Positions 1 through 9,114 of a stretch of 41,415 nucleotides of DNA are shown in pieces (within the stretch, counting starts at the first letter, position 1; every line of letters begins with the position of its first letter). The stretch spans positions 1 to 41,415 of the forward strand of contig CAMDDG010000020.1 in assembly GCA_945890895.1 (NCBI GenBank). Reading direction: 5' to 3'. The notes beneath the pieces are model-generated. The model saw only the letters and a program-made list of their open reading frames with translations, made no database searches and had not been told where the DNA came from. The position numbers and the translations under genes were made by a program. The DNA comes from Chitinophaga pinensis. Lineage in GTDB: Bacteria > Bacteroidota > Bacteroidia > NS11-12g > UBA955.

Positions 1-2741
1 GCAAGCGTGTCGCTACATCCATCGCTTACAATGAGTTTGTAGACAACGGTATCTGTTACCACGACTTTGTGGGTAGATTTGTTGGATAATCCATTGTCCC
101 ATAGATAGTTATAATTAGTTTTATCACCGCCAGTGGCTACTGCAATTAGGTCGAAATTTGAACCGGGACATACATCCTCAGCCGCAGGAGTAATCTTCAC
201 TTTAAGTGGATCTCTGACTACGACAACGATAGAATCGGTAGTTCCAAAACCCGTACATTCATCAAATACGCTGAAATGGTATTTTTGAGTAGTTTTTGGA
301 CCAATTTTGCCCGTTGAGGGATTCATTTGAGAGGGAGGATAGGATTTAGCATTCGCAAGAACTACATTTTTAAATGTGGGATTGAATGTATAACTATCAC
401 CATAGCAAATAACAGCGGTGTCGGGGCCCAGGTCTACAGAAATTGTTTTGCGATAACCAACATATTCAAATTTGAACCCTTTGCCTTCAACCATCGGATC
501 TGAGTATTGCTTGAAGATAATTTTATTCTTCAGCAGTTTGAACCAAGTTCCACCAAAAGGAACGGATGATCCCGTAAATGAAGCAATTTTGTTGGCTTGA
601 GTGGTATCCGTGTGAAAAAGTACCAAAGAGTCAAAACCATTTTCATAATCAACATATTTGAATCGGAAAAGAATGGAGTCGGCATTGGCAATGTCCAGAT
701 CCAAACGAACTGTTTTTAATGGTCCATAATTATCTTCACCTCCGTCATCATAAATAAAACCATGACAAACTTGAGTAGTTGCAGCACCTTTAAGAGGAAG
801 TAATACGGCATTACAGATATCGTATGTGGAATCTATTTTGACATAATTGTTAATGATTAACGAATCTTTTTTACCATTAAAGCAACTTTCAGCTACTAAC
901 TTAATGTTATAATGTCCGTAACTGTTGTACACGTGTGAAGGTGAGGTGGTTTGAGTAGAATTACCATCCCCAAAAAACCAAGTAGTTTTAGAATAATTTT
1001 CAGAAAGATTGGTGAATTGAATAGCCGTATTCTTGTTGCATGCTAATGTATCTGCCCTGAAGTTGGCTTTAACATAATTGGAGTCATATTTTGCACCCAC
1101 TCCGCAAACCCACCAAGCATTGGTAGTGGCTATAACTTCTTTAGAACAGTTGCCAAAAAGGTCAATTGCGCTGATGATGCTATATGTTCTAGCATCTGCA
1201 TACGTGGAAGAAGGGGTTAGGTAAACGGTTAAATTTCGATATGCAATTTTTGCTGCTTTATCGAATCCAATAGAAGCGATATTGAAAGCATTTCCTACCT
1301 CATTTGTGCCCGAAGCGCCGTTGGCAATCAGATAATACCAATAGTTTTGAACTCCACTATTTGTATGAACTCCACCGTTATCCAATGTTCCACTGTACCA
1401 ATTGTTTCCTTTGTAGTATTTGGGATGACCAAACGAATTGGGGTTTGACATGGAACGTATACCTGCAGCCGCAGGAGTGCAGTCTTCACCAATTAACCAG
1501 CTCCATCTTGCGGGTCGAATCCATGTTTCAATACTTTGTCCAAAAATATCACTGAAACTTTCATTTAATGCTCCGCTTTCGTCTTGGTACGTTAAGTTAG
1601 CAGAGTTGGTGGTTACAGCATGTGCAATTTCATGTCCACAAACATCAATTGTGGTTAACGGACTCGTAAAATTGACACCATCTCCGTCCCCGTATGTCAT
1701 ACCGGTTCCATTCCAAAAGGCATTGGGATAGTTATTGTTAAAGTGAACAAAGGAATAGATTTTAGCGCCGTTGTTATCGTAGGAATTTCTACCGTGTTTT
1801 TGCAAGAAATAATCGTAAGTTGCTTCGGCTCCCCAATGTGCATCGGTTGCTACTTCATCTTTATTTGCATTTACATTATTCCAAACATTATCAGCATCTT
1901 TAAAATGCACAGCAGCACCATAATTGGTTCCTTTTTGCATGTTATAGGTTTCAATTTTTCGTCCATTGAGAGATTCAATCAATCGATATTCAGTAGGAGA
2001 TATGCTATCGGTAATAATGGTTCTAACACCGGAATACTTTGTTACCGCCGTTCCAGGTTTATTGGCATGTAAAATCAAGTTTTGTTCAGCGATGATTTCT
2101 CCACTTTCTGCATCAACAAACACTTCAACTCCAAATAGAGGCTCTTGAGAGTAAATTTGAAAGACGTGACATAAACGTTGAGGCAAATTCAGGTCAAAAT
2201 TACGACTGCAATACATGGTTTTTCCCTTTGGGAAGTAACTGGTGTCTTGCACTCCAGTTGCTTGTTTAAGAAAATCGTTCATGTGTTGATCCTGCCAATA
2301 ATACTGCTCAGATGGATGGGATTTAAGTGCAGTATTTAGGGCTTCAGAGGAGGTGATTCGAAGTTGTCCTTCAAATTTATTTTCGGGAATGAAATCGCCA
2401 TTGATTCGATAAATTCCAGATTGATTCGTGCGTTCGTTGGGAGAAATTTCGTGTATAATTCCGATTCCCAATTTTACTGGAATGCGCTTGTAATGCATTT
2501 GATATCGCGTATGCCATTCGGATTCGGTAGTGAGTGAATTAACTTTAACCCAACTAATATTAGAGGAATAATTCGTTACTTTATTCAGTATTTTTGTATG
2601 TTCCTTGGATTTAATGGGTTCAGCAAATTCAATAAACTGCGGAGTTTTTAATACGGGGTGTATGATGGAGTTTTGCGCAAATGACATAGATGAAACACCT
2701 ACTAAAAATGCCATTAACAACCACGAAAGATTTCTTCTCAT
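1..2741 (-). CDS. Secreted thermolysin-like metalloprotease (M4) with PKD and CUB-like domains, 3' end outside window
   Basis: The reading frame is open from an ATG at 2741 to the left edge, giving at least 913 residues. A signal peptide (MRRNLSWLLMAFLVGVSSMSFAQ, split here as MRRNLSWLLMAF plus LVGVSSMSFAQ) is followed by an M4-type propeptide region to about residue 220. The zinc site HEIAH is at residues 370-374. The third ligand is Glu394 in GALNESFSDIFG, and the catalytic His459 lies in HTNSGVQN; all are thermolysin-family hallmarks. After the catalytic domain come a PKD-like segment (WFFGDGN, about residue 590) and a CUB-like segment starting near residue 656 (CHGFIYDDGGEDNYG). Further beta-rich repeats contain VSDGC-type motifs. 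It should degrade extracellular proteins. A C-terminal T9SS sorting domain would be expected but would lie outside the window. Family assignment is secure; the substrate is unknown. Confidence 0.93.
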   Translation of the reverse strand, partial: MRRNLSWLLMAFLVGVSSMSFAQNSIIHPVLKTPQFIEFAEPIKSKEHTKILNKVTNYSSNISWVKVNSLTTESEWHTRYQMHYKRIPVKLGIGIIHEISPNERTNQSGIYRINGDFIPENKFEGQLRITSSEALNTALKSHPSEQYYWQDQHMNDFLKQATGVQDTSYFPKGKTMYCSRNFDLNLPQRLCHVFQIYSQEPLFGVEVFVDAESGEIIAEQNLILHANKPGTAVTKYSGVRTIITDSISPTEYRLIESLNGRKIETYNMQKGTNYGAAVHFKDADNVWNNVNANKDEVATDAHWGAEATYDYFLQKHGRNSYDNNGAKIYSFVHFNNNYPNAFWNGTGMTYGDGDGVNFTSPLTTIDVCGHEIAHAVTTNSANLTYQDESGALNESFSDIFGQSIETWIRPARWSWLIGEDCTPAAAGIRSMSNPNSFGHPKYYKGNNWYSGTLDNGGVHTNSGVQNYWYYLIANGASGTNEVGNAFNIASIGFDKAAKIAYRNLTVYLTPSSTYADARTYSIISAIDLFGNCSKEVIATTNAWWVCGVGAKYDSNYVKANFRADTLACNKNTAIQFTNLSENYSKTTWFFGDGNSTQTTSPSHVYNSYGHYNIKLVAESCFNGKKDSLIINNYVKIDSTYDICNAVLLPLKGAATTQVCHGFIYDDGGEDNYGPLKTVRLDLDIANADSILFRFKYVDYENGFDSLVLFHTDTTQANKIASFTGSSVPFGGTWFKLLKNKIIFKQYSDPMVEGKGFKFEYVGYRKTISVDLGPDTAVICYGDSYTFNPTFKNVVLANAKSYPPSQMNPSTGKIGPKTTQKYHFSVFDECTGFGTTDSIVVVVRDPLKVKITPAAEDVCPGSNFDLIAVATGGDKTNYNYLWDNGLSNKSTHKVVVTDTVVYKLIVSDGCSDTL

Positions 2742-2797
2742 TATATACAAAATCGACAAATAATCAGCAAAATACCACAAAAAACGCGATTACCCAA

Positions 2798-2805
2798 TAT
2801 TTTTG
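2798..2805 (+). promoter_or_regulatory. Bacteroidota -7 promoter element before the GT87-like gene
   Basis: TATTTTTG matches the TAnnTTTG consensus exactly and ends 12 nt before the ATG at 2818. It also argues against the in-frame TTG at 2803 as the start, because that codon lies inside the element. No clear -33 TTTG box is seen at the usual spacing. Confidence 0.6.
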
Positions 2806-2817
2806 CGTCATATTAAA

Positions 2818-4140
2818 ATGAAAAACCGTTCGAAAAAAATTAATTATTTAATCGGAATATTCGCACTCTTAATATTCTGGCCTGCATTTCATAGCATTAC
2901 CAGTGGAAATGATTTCGACATTTTTATACGTGCAGCTTATCATTTGAATGAGGGAAAAGAATTGTATACTCAACCATTCGTAAATGGTTTATACTATTAT
3001 TATTCACCCATTTTTACTTGGTTCTTGCAACCCTTTACTCCGTTGAAAGAATATGTAATTTCTGACCAAGGTCAATTTAAAGGTATCACCTACGCATTGG
3101 CTCTCGTTAAAGTGTTTTGGTCAGTATTGGGGATGTTTTTAACTTGGCGAATTATCCGAATTGTTGCTTCTGTATTTAAATTTCAAAGCACGAGAAACGA
3201 GTTTCTTTTTTGGCTCATTTCTATGATTTTATGTTACCGTTGGTTTTTCATGAATTTGTGGTACGGGCAATTGACCATATTTATTTTATGGGGTATTTTA
3301 GAATCGCATTTCGGATCTGTTTTTAAGGGCGTATTTAAATGGTTTCCAATAGCTTTAGGCATAAATATTAAAATTCTTCCTTTGGTGTTTTTGGGGAAAT
3401 GGACGCTGGAAAAAAATGTAAAAGCTATTATACAAGTTATGTTCTGGTTTGGAATATTGGTTTTAGTTCCATTTATATTTTATCCTTGGGATTACATTTC
3501 CGATCAAACCATAAAATGGTTCTCTGCTATTAATCCCCTGAAGAAAAATCACGTTATAACCGTAGGAGAAGGCGGTTTTATTGATGTAGGTGCTATGGTA
3601 GTGAAGTTTTTTACCGATTATAAAATACCCACTGAACCCATGGCATGTGTTAAAGTGTTATCGCATGATGCAATTTTTTGGATAACTCAGTTTTTACGCT
3701 TATTGGTAATGGCTATAACTGCTTGGCAATGGTATACTTGGAGTTCCAGAAGAACTTCTTTGATATCCAATCCACAATCCAATGAAACCCATGTAGAATT
3801 CGTTAAAGTTTCATTGTTTACATTAATTATCCCCTTGATTTTTCCGCATCAACGAGATTACTCTTTGACACTTGCTCTGCCTTCTTTGGTCTTTGTAATA
3901 TATAATTGGATACAGTTTCCTCAAGAACAATCCAAGTTATTTTTAGCCTTATTTTTAGTTCCGCTTACCATGATGGGTTGCGTTGTGTTTTTTGAATTGT
4001 TTTCTCTTGAAACTCGTTATTGGATTATTGGTTCTCGAATTCAAGGTTTAGGAGGCCTGATTTATTTCTTTGTTTTCAATGCATGGCTTTTTCGGAAATT
4101 AACCTTGTTAACCGGATCTAAATCGCTGGCATCGAATTAA
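2818..4140 (+). CDS. GT87-like (DUF2029) polytopic membrane glycosyltransferase
   Basis: This 440-residue protein has about ten hydrophobic membrane-spanning segments. An early luminal/periplasmic loop contains an acidic DFDIFIRAA motif followed by an aromatic YYYYSPIF stretch. This pattern is typical of the GT-C fold GT87/DUF2029 family, which transfers mannose or other sugars from polyprenyl-phosphate donors. Other family-like signs are WYGQLTIFILWG near residue 150 and IKILPLVFLGKW near residue 190. The start is placed at ATG 2818 because an exact -7 promoter element covers the alternative upstream TTG. It stands alone between a protease and a receptor gene on the other strand, so the acceptor cannot be inferred. 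Family call is by eye; donor and acceptor are unknown. Confidence 0.72.
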   Translation: MKNRSKKINYLIGIFALLIFWPAFHSITSGNDFDIFIRAAYHLNEGKELYTQPFVNGLYYYYSPIFTWFLQPFTPLKEYVISDQGQFKGITYALALVKVFWSVLGMFLTWRIIRIVASVFKFQSTRNEFLFWLISMILCYRWFFMNLWYGQLTIFILWGILESHFGSVFKGVFKWFPIALGINIKILPLVFLGKWTLEKNVKAIIQVMFWFGILVLVPFIFYPWDYISDQTIKWFSAINPLKKNHVITVGEGGFIDVGAMVVKFFTDYKIPTEPMACVKVLSHDAIFWITQFLRLLVMAITAWQWYTWSSRRTSLISNPQSNETHVEFVKVSLFTLIIPLIFPHQRDYSLTLALPSLVFVIYNWIQFPQEQSKLFLALFLVPLTMMGCVVFFELFSLETRYWIIGSRIQGLGGLIYFFVFNAWLFRKLTLLTGSKSLASN

Positions 4141-4166
4141 TATCCCTAAAAACAACTATTGAAAAA

Positions 4167-6464
4167 TTAAAATCGGTAATTTAACTGTATTTGGTGCATG
4201 CGCGGAGCACTCATATCTGCGGGTCTTCCCATAAATATTTGTTGAGTTGTGTTCCTGATTAAATAGTTAATGCGGAAACTGGGACTCAATTGATACCCCA
4301 TTCGAACATCAAATATATGCCCATTTATGGCACCTTGTTCGAACTGTTTTTTTGCGCCATTTACTACAATATCTTGCAAGAAAATTTGGTCAATATTCTC
4401 AAAACCGGTTTCATAACGATAACTCAATCCCAATTGAAATTTTTGGTTACTCCATTGAACATCGGCTCTGATTGTATGACGATTGCGGTATTTGAGGAAG
4501 TTAGTAGAGGTGTCGCTTAAGGTGCTTTTATAAATTAAAGGAACTTCTCGGGTTCCATCAAAACCATATCCAATAGTATCTAAAGGGTTTCTTGCAGTCG
4601 GTAAAGCGAAAGTATAGCCAACAAGCCATTCCACTTTACTTCCTTTATTATTCAATTCCCATTTTCCCATGCTTTCAATTTCCGCACCTCGAATATTCAC
4701 TTCGCCAATATTCACACTTTTAAAACCCAAGTCGAATGGAATGATGCCCCCGCTGGTATTTTTCCAACTATTGAATGTGTATTCCATTAAGTTGTTAATA
4801 TCCATGTTGAACACCGAAATGTCAATCAAACCAGAAATGGTTTTACCTCGTTTTTTCAGTTGGAATCCTTGTTTGAAACCCAATTCAATGCTTTTAGAAG
4901 ATTCCGGTTCTAAATTTGGATTGGGTAGAACACTAATGTTTCCCGAACTCGTGCGAGTAAAAAGTTCAGCCATAGACGGAAATCGAAATCCTTCACCATA
5001 AGAAAACCTAAGCGAGTTAGATCGACTCAATTGATAGTTTAATCCGGCTCTATGAACCGGTTTAGACCGAACTTTGCCATCTAAATTGAAGTACTCATAA
5101 CGACTACCGGCTTCTAAATTTAATTTTTTGGTTTTGAAGGAAAGTTGAACATAACCTGCATGATTTCTGGCTTGATGATTCCCTTCGTATAAAGCAGATT
5201 GACTATTAGTTAATGAATTCACTGCCCCCAGTGATAGGTTTAATTGACGTTTTTTTGATGGGGAATTTTCTATAATATTTGAGTTTTGATCGGTGTTTTG
5301 GCCTGTTGTTTTGGATTCAGTTTCGTGCTTAGACTTGCCCCAAGAAATAACTCTATTTGATTTCCATTCGGAGTAATAGTATTGACTTTGGTTATCTTGA
5401 TTGTTGTTGGGATTGCCATTGTCAATATCGTTTTTCACTGTAAAAATTCGATTTTGCAATTTGTGTTTCCATTTGGCTCCAGTATATTCTATATAGGGGT
5501 CAATAAACAGTCGTTGTCCCAATGTTTTAGAAAACGCACTATCTTGAGTAGTATATCCTAATATATTGCTTTCCCAAATAAGGAAAGAGCCGCTTTCTCC
5601 TTTTTGAACACTGCCATTCAAACCCAATTTCAAGTTGGGTAATTTTTTAGTTTGATAAAAATATCTCCAGTTCATTCGAATGCGGTAATCCTGCGAACTC
5701 ATGCGGTAACCATCATCATTCAGTTGATTCCAACTTACCGCGAAGGAATGTTGTTTAATTCGTTCTGAATAAATTCCGTTGAAACCATAAATGGATTTAG
5801 TTTTTGGGGATATTTTCAAGGAATTAGGGATATCATAAAAACCATAAAAAAGGGAGATATTGGCAGATGGTTTGGCATAAATTGGCGAGGATTTTAGGTT
5901 GATTACACCATTCAAAGCCGAAGAACCGTAGAGAACCGAACCTGCAGATTTTATAACTTCCACACTCGATATTCCTTCAATGGGAAGAAAACTGAACGGA
6001 ACCGAACCGGCATCCCCCGTAATCATTGGCATTTCATCGATCGTAACCATAACTCTGCTTCCAGCACCATAACTCCAGCCACTACCACTTCGGATATTTA
6101 TTTGATCATCGTTGATGGTTACACCGGGAACTTGTTCTAATGCCGTACCCAAATTGGTAGTTATTTTATTTTCAATGAGATACGGTTTTAAAATACTTAC
6201 ACCTACTGTGCTCTCTTTTAAAGTTGCATTTTGTTTGTTAACAATAACAACTACCTGATTAAGAAATTCAAAATCGGTGTATCCTGAATTCGGCAATTGA
6301 GAATTAATAAGGCCCGGTTTTAAAGGTTTTAATGTATCAAAACGGGCGGAATTTGAGTCTTTTCGAATGATTATATTTTGAGGTTCTACCTGAGAAAAAA
6401 GGGCAGTCGTTGTGGATATTAAACAATAGATAATAAAAGTTGTAAAGTGTTTCGTAATTTCCAT
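4167..6464 (-). CDS. TonB-dependent outer-membrane receptor (siderophore/cobalamin/haem type)
   Basis: From the ATG at 6464 this encodes 765 residues with a signal peptide ending near TTALFSQ. The plug domain carries TTNLGTALEQVPGVTI, an RSGSGWSYGAGSRV stretch and the classic SVEVIKSAGSVLYGSSALNG motif. A long region of alternating beta-barrel strands follows, ending in the aromatic C-terminus QIQLNYRF. There is no long N-terminal carboxypeptidase-like domain and no SusD partner. This favours a small metal-chelate or cofactor ligand rather than a glycan; that is inference. The frame stays open upstream to 6608, but that would overlap the divergent gene and place the signal peptide internally, so the 6464 start is preferred. 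It is convergent with the GT87-like gene, 26 bp away. Confidence 0.9.
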   Translation of the reverse strand: MEITKHFTTFIIYCLISTTTALFSQVEPQNIIIRKDSNSARFDTLKPLKPGLINSQLPNSGYTDFEFLNQVVVIVNKQNATLKESTVGVSILKPYLIENKITTNLGTALEQVPGVTINDDQINIRSGSGWSYGAGSRVMVTIDEMPMITGDAGSVPFSFLPIEGISSVEVIKSAGSVLYGSSALNGVINLKSSPIYAKPSANISLFYGFYDIPNSLKISPKTKSIYGFNGIYSERIKQHSFAVSWNQLNDDGYRMSSQDYRIRMNWRYFYQTKKLPNLKLGLNGSVQKGESGSFLIWESNILGYTTQDSAFSKTLGQRLFIDPYIEYTGAKWKHKLQNRIFTVKNDIDNGNPNNNQDNQSQYYYSEWKSNRVISWGKSKHETESKTTGQNTDQNSNIIENSPSKKRQLNLSLGAVNSLTNSQSALYEGNHQARNHAGYVQLSFKTKKLNLEAGSRYEYFNLDGKVRSKPVHRAGLNYQLSRSNSLRFSYGEGFRFPSMAELFTRTSSGNISVLPNPNLEPESSKSIELGFKQGFQLKKRGKTISGLIDISVFNMDINNLMEYTFNSWKNTSGGIIPFDLGFKSVNIGEVNIRGAEIESMGKWELNNKGSKVEWLVGYTFALPTARNPLDTIGYGFDGTREVPLIYKSTLSDTSTNFLKYRNRHTIRADVQWSNQKFQLGLSYRYETGFENIDQIFLQDIVVNGAKKQFEQGAINGHIFDVRMGYQLSPSFRINYLIRNTTQQIFMGRPADMSAPRMHQIQLNYRF

Positions 6465-6495
6465 GTAAATTCGTACAATAATTCTATTTAATACA

Positions 6496-7197
6496 ATGAT
6501 ACGTAACTTGAGATGGATAATTGTTATTGCGGTATTGGCATTTATCCCCGAATCAACATTCGGACAAATTTGTACACCCGACACGGGTCTTAAAATTCCA
6601 GGTTTCAAACCAGCAATTTTACCCGATGGTGATGTAAATCAATCCTATTCTGTAGGTATTACAGTTAAAGTATTTAAAGATACTCAAGTTTCGCAAGGTG
6701 GACAAACGGTTTCAGCAACAGTTGACTCCATGGTATTGACCGGAGTTATTGGTATGCCGAACGGATTGAAATATGAGTGTTTGAACACGTGTAAATTCAC
6801 CCCTTCAACATTGAGTTGTGTAAAAATTGATGGTACTCCAACGCAATCGGGTGTGTTTCCTTTAAAATTACCCATTTTGATTTATGCAAAAGTGTTTGGT
6901 GTAGTTCCTTTAACTCGACCCGATACATTGAGAAATTTTGTACTTTTGATTAAAGGAAATTCTGCTTCAGTTGCTGATGTTCAAAAATTGGGTTTGAGTG
7001 TTTATCCAAATCCAGCTAAAAACACAGTTCAGGTTGTATCTACAGAAAAACCTACATTGTTTAATTTGTTGGGTGAAATCGTTATGGTTGACATGAAACA
7101 GCAAGAAATGGGTTATGAATTGAACATAAGCACATTAAAATCAGGTGTTTATTTTGTTCGCAATCGTCAAGGATCGGTTAAGTTATTTGTAGAATAA
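6496..7197 (+). CDS. Small secreted protein with type IX secretion sorting domain
   Basis: The 233-residue product has an N-terminal signal peptide (IIVIAVLAFIPESTFGQ). A roughly 130-residue beta-rich body has cysteines in CTPDTG, YECLNTC and TLSCVKIDGTP; the last stretch resembles putative Ig-like (He_PIG) segments. The C-terminal 70 residues form a type A T9SS sorting domain: LSVYPNPAKNTVQV, then NLLGEIV, then LNISTLKSGVYFVR and a terminal KLFVE. It is therefore expected to cross the outer membrane through T9SS and be released or anchored on the surface. It is divergent from the TonB-dependent receptor with only 31 bp between start codons, which suggests co-regulation. The body matches no family I recognise. 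Confidence 0.85.
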   Translation: MIRNLRWIIVIAVLAFIPESTFGQICTPDTGLKIPGFKPAILPDGDVNQSYSVGITVKVFKDTQVSQGGQTVSATVDSMVLTGVIGMPNGLKYECLNTCKFTPSTLSCVKIDGTPTQSGVFPLKLPILIYAKVFGVVPLTRPDTLRNFVLLIKGNSASVADVQKLGLSVYPNPAKNTVQVVSTEKPTLFNLLGEIVMVDMKQQEMGYELNISTLKSGVYFVRNRQGSVKLFVE

Positions 7198-7253
7198 TTC
7201 TGCTTCAACAGTTTTGTTATTTTTTATTCTTCAGTAAACACTAAAATAGTATT

Positions 7254-7694
7254 GTGGCAGAGGTTAAGTTTCAATATACTATCCCAAAAGCAAAAGCAGA
7301 AATACCTGCATTAATTATTCTCTTGGTGATTGACTTTATTGGATGGGCGTTCCATTTTGGAATGTTTTCATGGACAGGTGGTTTTATTTGGTTAGGTTTC
7401 TCAACTCCCATTTTATTGTGGATTTATAAAAAGAGAAAAGGAGACTATTTTGTTAAAATAGATGAAAATGGAGTTTCATGGAGAGAGAATTTCTTTTCTA
7501 ATTATGTTTTTATTCCTTGGAATTATCTGCAACGAATTGATTACTTGGTGTATGAAATAAATTTTATGCTAAAAGAAACCGCTCAAGTTGTTTCTTTTGG
7601 AACCAGTGGTTTGACTGATGATAAAGCGGAAGAATTGAAAAAGGCCATTAGTGATATGGTGGAGATAAATGCACAAAAAAATACCCATGTTTAA
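7254..7694 (+). CDS. Small membrane protein with PH-like domain
   Basis: This encodes 146 residues starting at a GTG (7254); no in-frame ATG precedes it, and the next Met is at about residue 37. Two hydrophobic segments near residues 19-34 and 39-57 form a hairpin and end in a basic IYKKRKGDY stretch. A soluble domain follows (FVKIDENGVSWRENFF, then FIPWNYLQRIDYL) with the strand pattern of bacterial PH-like domains, in which 'ENGV...IPW..I' is recurrent. The C-terminus is helical (DDKAEELKKAISDMV). The end overlaps the start of tyrS, implying co-transcription. Function is unknown; the PH-like call is inference from pattern. Confidence 0.7.
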   Translation: MAEVKFQYTIPKAKAEIPALIILLVIDFIGWAFHFGMFSWTGGFIWLGFSTPILLWIYKKRKGDYFVKIDENGVSWRENFFSNYVFIPWNYLQRIDYLVYEINFMLKETAQVVSFGTSGLTDDKAEELKKAISDMVEINAQKNTHV

Positions 7695-8982
7695 ACCCAA
7701 TTTTGATTTTATTGAAGAGCTGAAATGGCGTGGTTTATTGCACGATACCATTCCTGGTGTTGAAGAGTTGTTGAATAAAGAACAAGTTACCGCTTATATA
7801 GGCTTTGATCCAACAGCCGATTCTTTGCATATTGGCAATATGGTGCCCATTATGCTCCTTACACTTTTTCAAAAAGCAGGACATAAACCTGTGGTATTGG
7901 TTGGTGGAGCAACGGGTATGGTTGGAGACCCGAGTGGAAAAAGTTCTGAAAGGAAACTTTTAGATTTAGATGCGCTAAATAATAATTTAGAAGGTCAGAA
8001 ACGTCAATTGATGAAGTTTTTGGACTTTTCGGATGCTCCGAACGCTGCAATTGTTGTGAATAACTACGATTGGTTTAAAAATTGGAGTTTCTTGGATTTT
8101 ATTCGCGAAGTAGGTAAACATATAACCGTGAGTTATATGATGAGTAAGGATAGTGTAAAGAATCGTTTGGAAGCTGGAGGTTTATCATTTACTGAATTTA
8201 GTTATCAGCTGGTTCAAGGATATGATTTTTTGCATCTTTACAAAGAACATAACTGTAAAATACAAATGGGTGGTAGTGATCAATGGGGAAATATCACCAC
8301 AGGAACTGAGTTGATTAGAAAAATGGCACAAGGTGATGCTTACGCTATTACTGCTCCCTTAGTTACTAAATCTGATGGAACGAAATTTGGAAAAAGCGAA
8401 GGCGGTAATGTATGGCTTGATCCTGAAAAGACCAGCCCTTTTGCATTTTATCAGTTTTGGTTGAATATTTCTGATGAAGATGCTGAAAAATTCGTAAAAA
8501 TTTACTCCTTAAGATCACGAGATGAAATTCAACAAGCCATTGATTCTCATAAAGGAAATGAGTTTTTACGGGGTTTGCAAAAATTCCTGGCTGAAGAACT
8601 AACCATTCGGGTTCATTCGGATGAGGATTTAAACTTGGCTGTAAAAGCAACTCAAGTGTTTTTTGGAAACGGCACTTCCGAAGATTTGATTTCATTGGAT
8701 ATTCAAACCTTATCAGCTTCTTTGGAAGGCATGGAAAAATTCCAAATTGAAAACAGTAAAATTCAATCTGGCTTGCCTATTTTGGATCTTTTAGCTGTAG
8801 AAACTCAGATTTTTCCATCTAAAGGTGAAGCAAAAAAGATGATTTTGGCCAACGGATTTTCTATCAACAAGTCGAAAGTGTCGAATGCAGATGAAATTAT
8901 TGATCAGAAGTTTGTTTTACACAATAAATACATAATAGTACAGAAGGGTAAGAAAAATTATTTTGTGGTAGAACTCATTTAA
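7687..8982 (+). CDS. tyrS: Tyrosine--tRNA ligase
   Basis: Class I aminoacyl-tRNA synthetase that charges tRNA-Tyr in the cytoplasm. From ATG 7687 it has 431 residues, the usual TyrRS length. Visible landmarks are YIGFDPTADSLHIGN (HIGH-motif position, with Asn replacing the last His), GGATGMVGDPSGKS, QGYDFLHLY, QMGGSDQWGNITTG and the KMSKS equivalent KFGKS. An S4 RNA-binding domain is at the C-terminus (GEAKKMILANGFSINKSK...VQKGKKNYF). An ATG at 7669 with a GGAG upstream would add six residues. The 7687 start better matches family N-termini, which begin just before the EELKWRG stretch; both overlap the upstream gene. No strong terminator separates it from rfbA. Confidence 0.97.
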   Translation: MFKPNFDFIEELKWRGLLHDTIPGVEELLNKEQVTAYIGFDPTADSLHIGNMVPIMLLTLFQKAGHKPVVLVGGATGMVGDPSGKSSERKLLDLDALNNNLEGQKRQLMKFLDFSDAPNAAIVVNNYDWFKNWSFLDFIREVGKHITVSYMMSKDSVKNRLEAGGLSFTEFSYQLVQGYDFLHLYKEHNCKIQMGGSDQWGNITTGTELIRKMAQGDAYAITAPLVTKSDGTKFGKSEGGNVWLDPEKTSPFAFYQFWLNISDEDAEKFVKIYSLRSRDEIQQAIDSHKGNEFLRGLQKFLAEELTIRVHSDEDLNLAVKATQVFFGNGTSEDLISLDIQTLSASLEGMEKFQIENSKIQSGLPILDLLAVETQIFPSKGEAKKMILANGFSINKSKVSNADEIIDQKFVLHNKYIIVQKGKKNYFVVELI

Positions 8983-9114
8983 TTGAGGGTTTTTTGTGAA
9001 GTGGTATTTCATCCAGTAAGATCTAACTGCATTCCCAAATAAACGCCTTAAAATGCACTTAAGTTTAACTTTATATATTTACTATTATCCATTAATTTTT
9101 AAAATTCGAAATCT

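Noticed and set aside
1304..2148. Several + strand open frames of 60-109 codons
   Set aside because: They lie opposite the M4 protease frame, which is continuous and carries intact catalytic motifs; none has a recognisable product.
6465..6608. N-terminal extension of the TonB-dependent receptor
   Set aside because: It would bury the signal peptide and overlap the divergent T9SS gene; ATG 6464 gives a normal signal sequence.
8964..8994. Possible terminator at the end of tyrS (CTCA...TGAG followed by TTTTTT)
   Set aside because: Only 4 bp of stem pair; the T-run alone is not enough to call it.
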